The notes: a model not told the origin generated them from the sequence alone. A stretch of DNA of 19,537 bases from DATJQF01 sp035505995 (GCA_035505995.1 DATJQF010000025.1:1-19537), one strand, 5' to 3'; counted from the stretch's first letter, positions 1-10,349 are shown. Made by a program: numbers and translations.

Positions 1-248
<248 letters not shown>

Positions 249-253
249 CTAGA

Positions 254-288
254 GACGATTTGCTATCGTCCCCCCAACTTACCGGGGG
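254..288 (+). other. Two hairpins just after 16S
   Basis: Directly after the 16S end lie two perfect stems: GACGAT (254-259) with ATCGTC (265-270), and CCCCC (271-275) with GGGGG (284-288). They sit where the pre-16S trailer is processed and are probably structural elements of the spacer rather than a terminator, since no U tract follows and the operon continues into tRNA and 23S genes. Confidence 0.5.
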
Positions 289-405
289 ATAGTTATTTGC
301 TACCTTCTATACTTCATATTAACCTGGAACTGAACCCAATCGAGCTCAGGAGTAGTTGTCTTCCGGAGAGCAAAGGATTGACGAAAAGGAATTCCGATCT
401 TCAAT

Positions 406-433
406 ATTCGTAATTCGTAATTCGTAATTCGTA
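406..433 (+). repeat. ITS heptamer array, 4 x ATTCGTA
   Basis: Four perfect head-to-tail copies of ATTCGTA occupy 406-433 in the spacer between 16S and tRNA-Ile, ending 7 bases before the tRNA. The array is directly visible. It is not part of any conserved rRNA spacer element that I know and is likely to vary between operon copies or strains. Confidence 0.9.
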
Positions 434-440
434 AATGAAT

Positions 441-514
441 AGTCCCGTAGCTCAGTTGGTTAGAGCACTACACTGATAATGTAGGGGTCCGCAGTTCAAA
501 TCTGCGCGGGACTA
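441..514 (+). tRNA. tRNA-Ile(GAT)
   Basis: The acceptor stem pairs AGTCCCG (441-447) with CGGGACT (507-513), followed by discriminator A at 514. The D-arm block TAGCTCAGTTGGTTAGAGC, the anticodon GAT at 475-477 and the T-loop TTCAAAT are all present. CCA is not encoded: the next bases are CAT. Isoleucine tRNA in the 16S-23S spacer is the standard bacterial arrangement. Confidence 0.98.
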
Positions 515-527
515 CATCAATCGAATT

Positions 528-601
528 GGGGAATTAGCTCAGTTGGCCAGAGCACTAGCTTTGCAAGCTAGGGGTCAAGGGTTCGACTCCCTTATTCTCC
601 A
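528..601 (+). tRNA. tRNA-Ala(TGC)
   Basis: The acceptor stem GGGGAAT (528-534) pairs with ATTCTCC (594-600), with one G-T wobble, and the discriminator is A601. The anticodon TGC is at 562-564 and the T-loop is TTCGACT. It lies 13 bases after tRNA-Ile in the ITS. CCA is not encoded. Confidence 0.98.
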
Positions 602-682
602 CGAAGAGGGCATGTGTTTACGTGCGGGTGTGGGTGTGATCTTTTTCTTACCTCCCGCGCAAAACACCTGAAAAACCTCAAC

Positions 683-691
683 GTTCTTTGA
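683..691 (+). promoter_or_regulatory. boxA-like antitermination site before 23S
   Basis: GTTCTTTGA resembles the boxA core bound by NusB/NusE in rRNA leaders (E. coli form GCTCTTTAA), and the GTTCTTTGAC(A/G) block is typical of Bacteroidota spacers before 23S. It abuts the 5' arm of the 23S flanking stem, a usual placement. This is assigned from sequence similarity and position only. Confidence 0.5.
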
Positions 692-721
692 CATATTGAA
701 AGAAAATACAACAGCGTTAAT
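690..721 (+). other. 5' arm of the 23S flanking (processing) stem
   Basis: This arm is complementary to 3708-3741. Eight pairs (GACATATT) are followed by a 2-nt bulge on the 3' side, 15 uninterrupted pairs (GAAAGAAAATACAAC) and a further block ending GTTAAT with two mismatches. Such long duplexes bracketing 23S are the established RNase III processing substrate of pre-rRNA. Confidence 0.85.
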
Positions 722-794
722 CGACAGATTAACACTATATCCTTAGGTAGTGACTTTATTGTCATTACCAATTGATGAACACAACGAGTAGAAA

Positions 795-3686
<2,892 letters not shown>

Positions 3687-3707
3687 CTACCAGTGCTAAA
3701 CTGCTGA

Positions 3708-3741
3708 ATTAACACCGTTGTATTTTCTTTCTTAATATGTC
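3708..3741 (+). other. 3' arm of the 23S flanking (processing) stem
   Basis: This is the partner of 690-721: its reverse complement reproduces that arm apart from a 2-nt bulge and two mismatches. It lies between the 23S 3' end and 5S, as expected for the precursor duplex. Confidence 0.85.
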
Positions 3742-3759
3742 GTAAGGTATTTAAGATCT

Positions 3760-3868
3760 TACGGTGACTATAGCAGTGGTGATCACCTCTTCCCATTCCG
3801 AACAGAGTAGTTAAGCCCACCCGCGCAGATGATACTGCAGTTCTTGCGGAAAAGTATGTCGTTGCCGA
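3760..3868 (+). rRNA. 5S ribosomal RNA
   Basis: Helix I pairs CGGTGAC near 3762-3768 with GTTGCCG at 3861-3867. The conserved loop sequences CCATTCCGAACAGAG (about 3793-3807) and TTAAGCCC (about 3811-3818) are present. Length is about 109 nt, slightly short but normal for Bacteroidota. It follows 23S by about 73 bases and is the last gene of the operon. The ends are approximate. Confidence 0.95.
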
Positions 3869-3879
3869 TCTTTCATCAT

Positions 3880-3909
3880 CCCGGTCCCCACGGACCGGGA
3901 TTTTTTTTT
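3880..3909 (+). terminator. Intrinsic terminator of the rRNA operon
   Basis: A perfect 8-bp GC-rich stem, CCCGGTCC (3880-3887) with GGACCGGG (3892-3899), has a 4-base loop and is followed after one A by nine T residues (3901-3909). It begins 11 bases after 5S. It is the only strong rho-independent terminator recognised in the window. Confidence 0.95.
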
Positions 3910-3999
3910 ATCCGGCCTGTCCCCCTTCGCTTTACCCCCCTTCCGCGCCGGCTATACGACCCCTCTCCTTTTTTCTGATCCCGGTTGAAGGGTTTTCTT

Positions 4000-4007
4000 T
4001 ACCTTTA
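4000..4007 (+). promoter_or_regulatory. Possible -7 element for the porin
   Basis: TACCTTTA matches TAnnTTTG except for the last base and lies 21 bases before the porin ATG. No good TTTG is found at the expected upstream distance, so the call is weak; the preceding rRNA terminator implies that the porin does need its own promoter. Confidence 0.3.
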
Positions 4008-4028
4008 CCTAAATTTTCCGGGAGACCC

Positions 4029-5936
4029 ATGGCGAGATCAGGAATCGTGGCCCGTGTGCTGCTCTTATTTCTTCCTATATGCCTTCCCGGGCTGCTGGCC
4101 GCCTCCACCCCTGATTCCCTCAAGGCACATAAAGACTCCACCATCGTTTCCTATTTCTATAACGATGTGGAAAAATTCGGACAGTTCAACCTGCATCCCA
4201 ACGATACGGCCATCACCGGCTTCCAGAACTACAACCCTCTTTTCCAGCATGACCGCTTCTATGCCTCCCTCGGGAACATCGGACAGGCCAGCCGCGATCT
4301 TGCTCCTTATCCCTTGCTCCAGCCCAGCGGTTTTGATTACGGGAACCATGCATTCGACCCTTATCTCCTGCGGAACGACAGCGTGAAATATTACCGGATC
4401 TCCAAGACGTTCACCGAGCTGGAATACGAGCAGGGGGCGAAACGGGAGATCTTCTTCCATGCCAAATTCAGCCGGAACATTTACCGCTCCTTCAACCTGG
4501 GCTTTGAATTCCGGACCATGAATGCTCCCGGGGCCTATATCAGGCAACAGGCAAATCACATCAATTTCGTGCTTACCGCCCAGTTCTTCACCAAGGATAA
4601 GCGGTACGGCGTGATCGCCAATTTCCTGATAAACCGCATCAAGGACAGCGAGAACGGGGGGATCCAGTACGACAGCCTCTTCGAGCAGAACCTGGAACCC
4701 AACCGGCAGCTGATCCCCGTGAACCTGCAGTCGGCGCAAAACCGGGTGAAGGAGATGGGGTTCTACATGAAGCATTATTTCAACCTTTCCCGGCATCCCC
4801 GGGGGATCCACGACACGATCCAGCACCATTACGTGGAGCTGGGAAGGATCGCCTATACCTTCGAGTATAACCGGCGGATCCTCAATTACCAGGACTATCA
4901 GCCGGAATCCGGATTTTATCAGAATATTTACCTGGACACCACCCAGACCCGGGATTCCGTGGCCGTGGTGAAGATCCTCAACGAGCTGACCTGGACCAAT
5001 CCCAGCTTCCGGCCGGATAAGAAATTCAGGGTCCTGCAGATGGCAGCCCATATCCGGCAGCAGTACCTGGAGGTCAGGGACCCGGTGAATAAAAAATACT
5101 TTATCCAGTTCATCCCGGCATTCGAGATGTCGTTCACGCCCTTTTCTTCGCTGAACCTGAACGCTTTTGCCGATTATGTTTTCGGGGATTACAATAACGG
5201 GGACTGGAGCCTGAAGGCGGCACTCAGCCAGCGGCTCGGCAAACTGAACCGCAATGCCGGGACGATCACCTTCAAAGGCTACTATGCCATCCAGCAGCCG
5301 GCCTGGTTCCTGGGTCATTTCAGCGGCAATAATTTCCGGTGGGACACCACGTGGCACAAGCAGGGACTTATCTCCGGCTGCTTCACGTACGTTTTCAGGA
5401 AGATCGCGGATGCCGGCGTGAGCATCAGCCGGATCAATCACCTGGTATACCTGGACGAGACCGCCACGCCCCGACAGTTAAATTCCGAATTCGGCTATAT
5501 CTATGCCTGGCTGAATTCCCAGGTGGACTTCTGGCGGTTTACGCTCCAGGGACAGCTCGCCTATCAGACCATCCAGGGCACCAGCGCCGTACGGCTGCCT
5601 GCCTTCATGGGGAATGTGACCCTGTATTTCACGCAGAAGCTTTTCAAGGGCGCTTCCACCATCCAGCCGGGACTGAATTTCTATTACAATACCCGGTACT
5701 ATGCCGACGCCTACATGCCGGCCACTCGTTCCTTCTACCTGCAGAGCACCAAGGAGATCGGGAACTACCTGTACATGGATGTCTTCCTCAATATCAAGAT
5801 CCAGCGGGCGAGGATCTTCGTCATGTATTCCAATTTCGACAGCTTTTTCATGGGAAGGTACTACTACACCACTCCCAGCTATCCCATGCAGGATGCTTCT
5901 TTCCGTTTCGGGTTGACCTGGCGGTTCCACGACTAG
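4029..5936 (+). CDS. Putative porin, Porin_10-like outer-membrane beta-barrel
   Basis: A 635-residue protein predicted to form an outer-membrane beta-barrel. An N-terminal signal peptide (basic residues, then a hydrophobic stretch at about 8-24 ending near LLAAS) is followed by about 600 residues rich in alternating aromatic and polar residues. Many short strands and turns carry Tyr/Phe/Asn/Asp, and the chain ends in FGLTWRFHD, an aromatic-terminated final strand of the type recognised by BAM. Length and composition match the Bacteroidota putative-porin family (Pfam Porin_10), which was named by structure prediction and whose substrates are generally unknown. The ATG at 4029 gives the complete signal peptide and is preceded by a weak purine run GGGAG at 4020-4024. 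The gene stands alone after the rRNA operon and converges on the glycosyltransferase gene with only 22 bases between the stops. Family assignment is from recognition of the overall pattern; transport specificity cannot be read. Confidence 0.85.
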   Translation: MARSGIVARVLLLFLPICLPGLLAASTPDSLKAHKDSTIVSYFYNDVEKFGQFNLHPNDTAITGFQNYNPLFQHDRFYASLGNIGQASRDLAPYPLLQPSGFDYGNHAFDPYLLRNDSVKYYRISKTFTELEYEQGAKREIFFHAKFSRNIYRSFNLGFEFRTMNAPGAYIRQQANHINFVLTAQFFTKDKRYGVIANFLINRIKDSENGGIQYDSLFEQNLEPNRQLIPVNLQSAQNRVKEMGFYMKHYFNLSRHPRGIHDTIQHHYVELGRIAYTFEYNRRILNYQDYQPESGFYQNIYLDTTQTRDSVAVVKILNELTWTNPSFRPDKKFRVLQMAAHIRQQYLEVRDPVNKKYFIQFIPAFEMSFTPFSSLNLNAFADYVFGDYNNGDWSLKAALSQRLGKLNRNAGTITFKGYYAIQQPAWFLGHFSGNNFRWDTTWHKQGLISGCFTYVFRKIADAGVSISRINHLVYLDETATPRQLNSEFGYIYAWLNSQVDFWRFTLQGQLAYQTIQGTSAVRLPAFMGNVTLYFTQKLFKGASTIQPGLNFYYNTRYYADAYMPATRSFYLQSTKEIGNYLYMDVFLNIKIQRARIFVMYSNFDSFFMGRYYYTTPSYPMQDASFRFGLTWRFHD

Positions 5937-5958
5937 CCAGGATCCGGGGAAACCAGCG

Positions 5959-6699
5959 TTATTCGTAAATCCGGAAGCGGGCCAGCCCGGCTTTCTGCAG
6001 GGCATACTTCAGGGCGGTGATCATGCATCCTACTCCATACACCACGCTCCGGGAGAAGTTGATCGTAGATGCTTCCTTGAAATAATGGGTCGGACAGGTG
6101 ATCTCCGCGATGGGGTAACCTTTAAAAAGGATCTGGGAAAGGATCTGGTTGTCGAAGACGAAATCGTCGCTGTCGGCGTGGTAGTTTATATTCCGCAGCA
6201 CTTCCGCCGAGAACGCCCGGTAGCCCGAGTGATACTCGGACAGCTTCTCGTGCATGAGGGTATTTTGGGCAAAGGTAAGAATGCGGTTCAGTACATACTT
6301 ATAAAACGGCATGCCTCCTTTCCGGGCTCCCCTGCCCAGGATCCGGGAGCCCAGGACCACCGGGTACACCTCGTTGGCGATCACATGCACCATGGATTCG
6401 ATGAGCTTCGGGGTGTACTGGTAATCGGGATGAAGCATGACGACGATATCCGCCCCCAGCGACAAGGCACGGTCGAAGCAGGTTTTCTGGTTGGCCCCGT
6501 ACCCCTGGTTCCGGTCATGCCGGATCACCTCGCGGATCCCCAGCCTGCCGGCTTCTTCCAGGGTGAGGTCGGTGCTGGCATCGTCGACCAGGATCACCTC
6601 GTCCACCACGCCGAGAGGGATCTCCGAATAGGTCCGGGCCAGGGTTTTCGCGGCATTATAGGCCGGCAGCACCACGACGATCTTTTTTCCCTTGATCAT
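5959..6699 (-). CDS. Family 2 glycosyltransferase (DPM/DPG synthase-like)
   Basis: A 246-residue GT-A fold glycosyltransferase, cytoplasmic face, with no obvious membrane helices of its own. Motifs in order: the nucleotide-binding start VVVLPAYNAAKTL (8-20), the VDDAS block (38-42), the QGYGANQK loop (65-72), the metal-site region written here as HPDYQY (90-95) in place of the classical DxD-Q, SGYRAF (158-163) and DNQILSQ (183-189). This resembles the dolichyl- or polyprenyl-phosphate sugar transferase subgroup, which moves a nucleotide-activated sugar to a lipid carrier. Both sugar and acceptor remain inference. It has no companion polysaccharide genes here; the upstream same-strand gene is the HTH regulator 54 bases away, so co-transcription is possible. 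The start is the only Met near the first motif. Confidence 0.88.
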   Translation of the reverse strand: MIKGKKIVVVLPAYNAAKTLARTYSEIPLGVVDEVILVDDASTDLTLEEAGRLGIREVIRHDRNQGYGANQKTCFDRALSLGADIVVMLHPDYQYTPKLIESMVHVIANEVYPVVLGSRILGRGARKGGMPFYKYVLNRILTFAQNTLMHEKLSEYHSGYRAFSAEVLRNINYHADSDDFVFDNQILSQILFKGYPIAEITCPTHYFKEASTINFSRSVVYGVGCMITALKYALQKAGLARFRIYE

Positions 6700-6716
6700 G
6701 GCAACACAATACCTTT

Positions 6717-6724
6717 CAAAAATA
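6717..6724 (-). promoter_or_regulatory. Candidate -7 element for the glycosyltransferase
   Basis: On the minus strand this reads TATTTTTG, a perfect TAnnTTTG, 17 bases before the start codon. No -33 TTTG is found at the right distance; the position is occupied by the GC-rich stretch around 6739-6753. It could be a real secondary promoter inside a two-gene unit or a chance match in an A-rich gap. Confidence 0.35.
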
Positions 6725-6753
6725 ATAAAAAGAATGAGCCGGCCGGTTGACCG

Positions 6754-7752
6754 TCAGGAGATCTGACTTTTGATTTCACGGATCTTCCCGAACAATGACT
6801 GGAAAAAGCGGTTCCTCTCTTTTTCCGAAGTGCTGCTGATGAGGGTCGACTTTTTGATCACGGTCCGCATGGAGTTTTCAATCTGGGAACAGAGCTTCTC
6901 ATGTTCGGTAACCAGCAGGTTGATCACATTATAGGTGAGGAAGGTTTTAGGGTGCCCGTCTTTTATAACGAATATAGTGTTGTCCCCCAGTAAGACCTCG
7001 TTGTAATAGAGCCGGTAGCTTCCCTCAATCCCTTCCGGTTTATCCCCGTACAGGTAGCGGAACCCCGCACCGGCCTGCTGATCCAGGTGGTCGACCAGCC
7101 GTTCCAGGGCATCGAGCACCTTCAGGGCATCTTCTTTTCCTGTAAAATAATGGCAGACGTGGCAGAATTCGATCTGGCGGATCAGGCTGATGAAAGTTTC
7201 CATATTCCAGATCTCCGAGGAGGGGATCTTGTTATAAATGGAAAGGATCTGCCTCCCGGTATCCTCGAAGCCGTCGGCCAGATCGAAGCGGAAGGGCATC
7301 TTTTCAAAACCCGGGGTATTGAAGAGCACCTTGTTCCAGAAATAGGATTTGAACGCGGCCAGTTCCGGAAATCCAAAGAAGTGAAAGGGAGGTATATCCT
7401 TGGCAGACCACAGGATCTCCTTTTGCTTGCACGTCTGGATATCCCGCATCTCCTCCAGGATGTTCTTCATCCAGTCCTCCAGCGTGTAATCTTCCTTATC
7501 CACCGCAAATGCATTAAACAGGATATTGCGGCTGCTGACATTGAACAGGGTGTCGAGGGAGATATTGAAGTGCTCGCTGAGCCGTTTCAGCTCTTCCAGG
7601 TTCAATTCCTTTTCACCCCGGATCCTGCGGTAAGCGCTGTCATAACTGATGTTCAGCAATTCCGAAAGCTCGTGAACGAAGGAAACATGAGCAGGCAGCT
7701 TATTCCTGATCAGATGGAACAATGTTTCCTGGAGGGCTGCTTCTGATTTCAC
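6754..7752 (-). CDS. Large HTH transcriptional regulator (BetR/XRE-like N-terminus)
   Basis: A 332-residue DNA-binding protein. Residues about 21-70 form an XRE/BetR-like helix-turn-helix: an LSELLNISYDSAYRRI recognition unit followed by ELKRLSEHFNISLDTLF, the usual helices 4-5. The remaining 260 residues are soluble, alpha-helical-looking and of unknown function; proteins of this size with an N-terminal HTH form large paralogous families in Bacteroidota and are usually uncharacterised. The start is GTG (7750-7752): no in-frame ATG lies between it and the upstream TGA, and the next internal Met is near residue 94, beyond the HTH. There is no Shine-Dalgarno. The gene is transcribed away from the small membrane protein gene, with 94 AT-rich bases between them, an arrangement that suggests control of that neighbour or autoregulation. 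The ligand or signal is unknown. Confidence 0.75.
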   Translation of the reverse strand: MKSEAALQETLFHLIRNKLPAHVSFVHELSELLNISYDSAYRRIRGEKELNLEELKRLSEHFNISLDTLFNVSSRNILFNAFAVDKEDYTLEDWMKNILEEMRDIQTCKQKEILWSAKDIPPFHFFGFPELAAFKSYFWNKVLFNTPGFEKMPFRFDLADGFEDTGRQILSIYNKIPSSEIWNMETFISLIRQIEFCHVCHYFTGKEDALKVLDALERLVDHLDQQAGAGFRYLYGDKPEGIEGSYRLYYNEVLLGDNTIFVIKDGHPKTFLTYNVINLLVTEHEKLCSQIENSMRTVIKKSTLISSTSEKERNRFFQSLFGKIREIKSQIS

Positions 7753-7788
7753 ACGGCAATATACAAATAAATCTATAAAATGTCAATA

Positions 7789-7823
7789 TTTGTAGATTAT
7801 TGTTAATAAATACTATATATTTA
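7789..7823 (+). promoter_or_regulatory. AT-rich divergent promoter region with candidate -33/-7 boxes
   Basis: The 94-base gap between the divergent regulator and membrane-protein genes is sharply AT-rich compared with its flanks. On the plus strand TTTG (7789-7792) and TATATTTA (7816-7823) resemble the Bacteroidota -33/-7 pair, although the 23-base spacer is longer than the usual 18-21. The second box lies 23 bases before the plus-strand ATG. On the minus strand a sequence TTGACA-N17-TATATT ends only a few bases from the GTG start. Confidence 0.35.
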
Positions 7824-7846
7824 CGAGGCTGTTTTTTCTCTTCCCC

Positions 7847-8308
7847 ATGAAATTCAAACTCTCCCTGTATGTTCTCGGGCTGCTCTCCCTGATCGTGATC
7901 GCAACCGGGATGCTTTATTTTTTGCGTCAGCACCTGCTGGGATATCATGCCGCATTCCTGGAAATGACCGAGCCCCAGCTCAATTCCTTCGATCCCCGCA
8001 TCATGCCCCTATATTTTGCCCTGACGCAAATTACGGGTTCCTGTATGATCGCGACCGGGCTGACCTCCTTCCTCCTGGTGGCCTGGCCCCTGAGGCACAG
8101 GATCCGGTGGGCCTGGTGGACGCTGGTCGCACTGCTGCCGTTCCCGCTGGGGGTCACGTCGGTCGTTTCGTATCACATTTCACGCAGCATCGCCGAGGGT
8201 CCGCGGCCGCCTTACTGGCTGGCCATGGGGATCCTGGCCCTTTTCATCCTGGCGATGATCTTCGCTTATCCCGGGAAGACAGAGCCGGAAAAGGAGATTT
8301 CCTCCTGA
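7847..8308 (+). CDS. Four-helix inner-membrane protein of unknown function
   Basis: A 153-residue polytopic membrane protein. Hydrophobic segments lie at about 6-25, 54-79, 87-109 and 123-141, joined by short loops with basic residues at RHRIR (83-87), and it ends in a charged tail. The loop between helices 1 and 2 is longer (about 28 residues) and contains several Glu/Asp residues. I do not recognise the family with confidence; the size and four-helix layout resemble various small DUF membrane proteins. It is divergent from the HTH regulator and may be its target. Its TGA (8306-8308) directly abuts the stop codon of the oppositely oriented fucosidase gene, with no terminator between them. 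Confidence 0.75.
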   Translation: MKFKLSLYVLGLLSLIVIATGMLYFLRQHLLGYHAAFLEMTEPQLNSFDPRIMPLYFALTQITGSCMIATGLTSFLLVAWPLRHRIRWAWWTLVALLPFPLGVTSVVSYHISRSIAEGPRPPYWLAMGILALFILAMIFAYPGKTEPEKEISS

Positions 8309-9688
8309 TCATTTCCGGTTGCTTACCCTGAAAGCCCAGGCATGGCGGCAGGGAGGCCGGACCCGGTCCGCTTTCGGGATGAAGATCCTCAGATCCACCC
8401 CATCTGTCACCCAGCGCAGGGTCCCTTTTTTCCCCAGCAATTCGATCCGGGATCCCTTTGCAGGGCCGTATCCCCTCACTGCAACGGACTCCGGCATCTG
8501 CGTTTCCCCCGGACCGGCCAGGTAGATAAGAAACAGCGTTCCGTCGGGGAGAGAGGTGAAGCAGATATTGCCGGACTTATAGGGAATGACCGGCCGTGTC
8601 CGGTAAATCGCCTCCCCGTTGACCTGCATCCAGTCCCCGATCTCTTTCAGCCGGGCATAAGCGGTATCGGCGAATTCCCCTTCGGGCGAGGGCCCGATAT
8701 TCAGCAGGAAGTTCCCTCCCTTGGCCACGATATCCACCAGGAGATGGATCAGCTGGTTGGCCGGCTTGTAAACATCTCCGGGCACATACGACCACGAGGT
8801 GGCCATGGTCATGCAGGTCTCCCAGGGATAACCGGGCGGGGTGTCGGGCACCTGCTGTTCGGGTGTGCGGTAATTCTCGAATTTGCCGGTCACCGTGCGG
8901 TCCACGATCAGCAGGTCCGGCTGGTGGCTCCTCGCCATGGCGGCGATCTTCGGCATGTTGATGTCCTGGCCGTTCTGCGGGCAGACCCAGCCGCCATCGA
9001 GCCAGAGGATATCAAGCTTCCCGTAGCCGGTGGTCAGCTCTTCGATCTGGTTAAAGGTGTAATCGCAGAATCGCTGCCACCGTTCCGGGTATTTTGCAAT
9101 GCTGTAATTCACGTTCCGGTTCGGGGTGGCCCATTCCTCCGCCCAGTAATCATTGGAATGCCAGTCGGGTTTGCTGAAATAGGCGCCGGTCCAGAATCCC
9201 TGGTCCCGGAAAGCGTTGAAGATCTCTTTCGTTATATCCGCCCGCGGATCCGTATGGAAAGGGCAGCCGGCATCCGTGATCTTATAATCCGTCTGATGGG
9301 TGTCGAACATGCAGAACCCGTCGTGGTGCTTGGTGGTGAAGACCACATATCTCATCCCCGCGTATTTAGCGGCTGCCGCCCATTTTGCAGGATCGAACTT
9401 AACGGGATTGAAGGTGTTTTTCAGCGCGGTGTAGGCCCGGCAATAATCCACATAGTTCTTCATCTTGCGTGTGCACCAGGGCTCGTCTTCCGAGCAAAGG
9501 GACCAGGATTCCACAATCCCCCACTGGCTATAGGTTCCCCAGTGCATCAGCAGTCCGAACTTCAGGTCCTTCCACTGCTCGAGCTTTTGCAGGATGGCCG
9601 GGTCGGTCTCGGGGGAGGCGGGATCCTGGGAGAAGAGGGTTGCGGAGAACAGAAGGCAGAGGATGGAGGATAGAAAAAAATACTTCAT
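8309..9688 (-). CDS. Secreted alpha-L-fucosidase, glycoside hydrolase family 29
   Basis: A 459-residue exported retaining alpha-L-fucosidase that would release terminal fucose from glycans in the periplasm or at the surface. A signal peptide (residues 1-20, MKYFFLSSILCLLF...FSQ) precedes the GH29 barrel. Visible family features are the early LLMHWG (47-51 region), TTKHHDGFCMFDT (118-130), the nucleophile segment ILWLDGGW with Asp231, a YRTPEQ segment (273-278) whose Glu277 is a candidate acid/base, and GNFLLNIGPSPEGE (325-338). The reading frame stays open for 122 further codons upstream, but that part is antisense to the PEBP gene and the start at 9688 gives a proper signal peptide just behind a good -7 box. 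No SusC/SusD pair or sulfatase accompanies it, so it is not in a recognisable polysaccharide utilisation locus within this window. A short C-terminal beta domain follows the barrel. Confidence 0.93.
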   Translation of the reverse strand: MKYFFLSSILCLLFSATLFSQDPASPETDPAILQKLEQWKDLKFGLLMHWGTYSQWGIVESWSLCSEDEPWCTRKMKNYVDYCRAYTALKNTFNPVKFDPAKWAAAAKYAGMRYVVFTTKHHDGFCMFDTHQTDYKITDAGCPFHTDPRADITKEIFNAFRDQGFWTGAYFSKPDWHSNDYWAEEWATPNRNVNYSIAKYPERWQRFCDYTFNQIEELTTGYGKLDILWLDGGWVCPQNGQDINMPKIAAMARSHQPDLLIVDRTVTGKFENYRTPEQQVPDTPPGYPWETCMTMATSWSYVPGDVYKPANQLIHLLVDIVAKGGNFLLNIGPSPEGEFADTAYARLKEIGDWMQVNGEAIYRTRPVIPYKSGNICFTSLPDGTLFLIYLAGPGETQMPESVAVRGYGPAKGSRIELLGKKGTLRWVTDGVDLRIFIPKADRVRPPCRHAWAFRVSNRK

Positions 9689-9705
9689 AGGTTGGTTGCT
9701 TTTAA

Positions 9706-9713
9706 CAAATTTA
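9706..9713 (-). promoter_or_regulatory. -7 element of the fucosidase promoter
   Basis: On the minus strand TAAATTTG is a perfect TAnnTTTG and ends 17 bases before the ATG at 9688. A weak TTCG lies 20 bases upstream in the -33 position. The location supports the chosen start rather than the longer upstream reading frame. Confidence 0.55.
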
Positions 9714-9755
9714 CTGTTTTCAGGGGAACCCGGCGAACTCCGGTCCGGGTTATCG

Positions 9756-9763
9756 TATCTTTG
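9756..9763 (+). promoter_or_regulatory. -7 element of the PEBP lipoprotein promoter
   Basis: TATCTTTG is a perfect TAnnTTTG ending 25 bases before the ATG at 9789. No TTTG is visible at -33; that position falls in the GC-rich sequence near 9732-9736. Confidence 0.5.
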
Positions 9764-9788
9764 ATCCGCAGAGATCCAATTCAACTTT

Positions 9789-10325
9789 ATGATACGGTCC
9801 ACCCTGATTATGTTGTTCTTCCTGGCGGGTTGCCTGACGGCCGCCCCGCAGGATCCAAGACCTAAAAAAATGAATATTGAGAGCCGCAGTTTCTCTCCTG
9901 ACGGGAGCATTCCTCCGCAGTTCACCTGCGACGGAAAGAACATCTCCCCCGCCCTTCTCTGGAAGGGTTTTCCCGCGGGGACCCAAAGCTTCGCCCTGAT
10001 CGTGGATGATCCCGACGCCCGGGCCGGAACTTGGATCCACTGGTTGTTGTTCAATATCCCCTCCTCGGTGACCTCCCTCGAGGAGAATTTTTCCTACGAC
10101 GGACGGAAAGAGACGAGGATCCTGGCGGGGGTCAACGACTTCGGCTCACTCCGGTATGGCGGCCCCTGTCCTCCCTCCGGAACCCACCGGTATCTCTTCA
10201 AGATCTATGCGCTGGACATCTTCCTGGAGCTAAAGGAGGGAGCTTCCAGGAAACAGGTGGAAGCGGCCATGGCCGGGCATGTGCTGGCCAACGGGGAGCT
10301 GATAGGGTTGTACAGACGGAAATAA
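9789..10325 (+). CDS. YbhB/YbcL-type PEBP-family lipoprotein
   Basis: A 178-residue protein of the phosphatidylethanolamine-binding / Raf-kinase-inhibitor-like family. The signal sequence ends in a lipobox FLAGC with Cys15, so it is probably a lipid-anchored periplasmic protein; the better-known bacterial YbhB is cytoplasmic and YbcL is periplasmic. Family motifs are clear: IPPQFTCDGKNISPAL (41-56), DDPDA (73-77), GTWIHW (80-85) and YGGPCPPSGTHRY (123-135), which together line the anion-binding pocket. The C-terminus is the usual helix and ELIGLY strand. The biochemical role of bacterial family members is largely unsettled. It is divergent from the fucosidase with 100 bases between, and the cupredoxin gene follows on the same strand after 100 bases behind its own promoter. 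Confidence 0.93.
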   Translation: MIRSTLIMLFFLAGCLTAAPQDPRPKKMNIESRSFSPDGSIPPQFTCDGKNISPALLWKGFPAGTQSFALIVDDPDARAGTWIHWLLFNIPSSVTSLEENFSYDGRKETRILAGVNDFGSLRYGGPCPPSGTHRYLFKIYALDIFLELKEGASRKQVEAAMAGHVLANGELIGLYRRK

Positions 10326-10349
10326 AGTTTCGGGTTTGTTCAAAAAAAA

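Noticed and set aside
4065..5441. A 458-codon open frame on the minus strand inside the porin gene
   Set aside because: It is antisense to a porin with signal peptide and barrel pattern; its own translation is low-complexity, rich in Gly/Pro/Leu/Val/Asp, and without any domain.
8342..9673. A 443-codon plus-strand open frame opposite the fucosidase gene
   Set aside because: It is the reverse of conserved GH29 codons and lacks a recognisable start context or domain.
9689..10054. A 122-codon N-terminal extension of the fucosidase
   Set aside because: It is antisense to the PEBP gene and would bury the signal peptide; a -7 box just upstream of 9688 supports the shorter protein.
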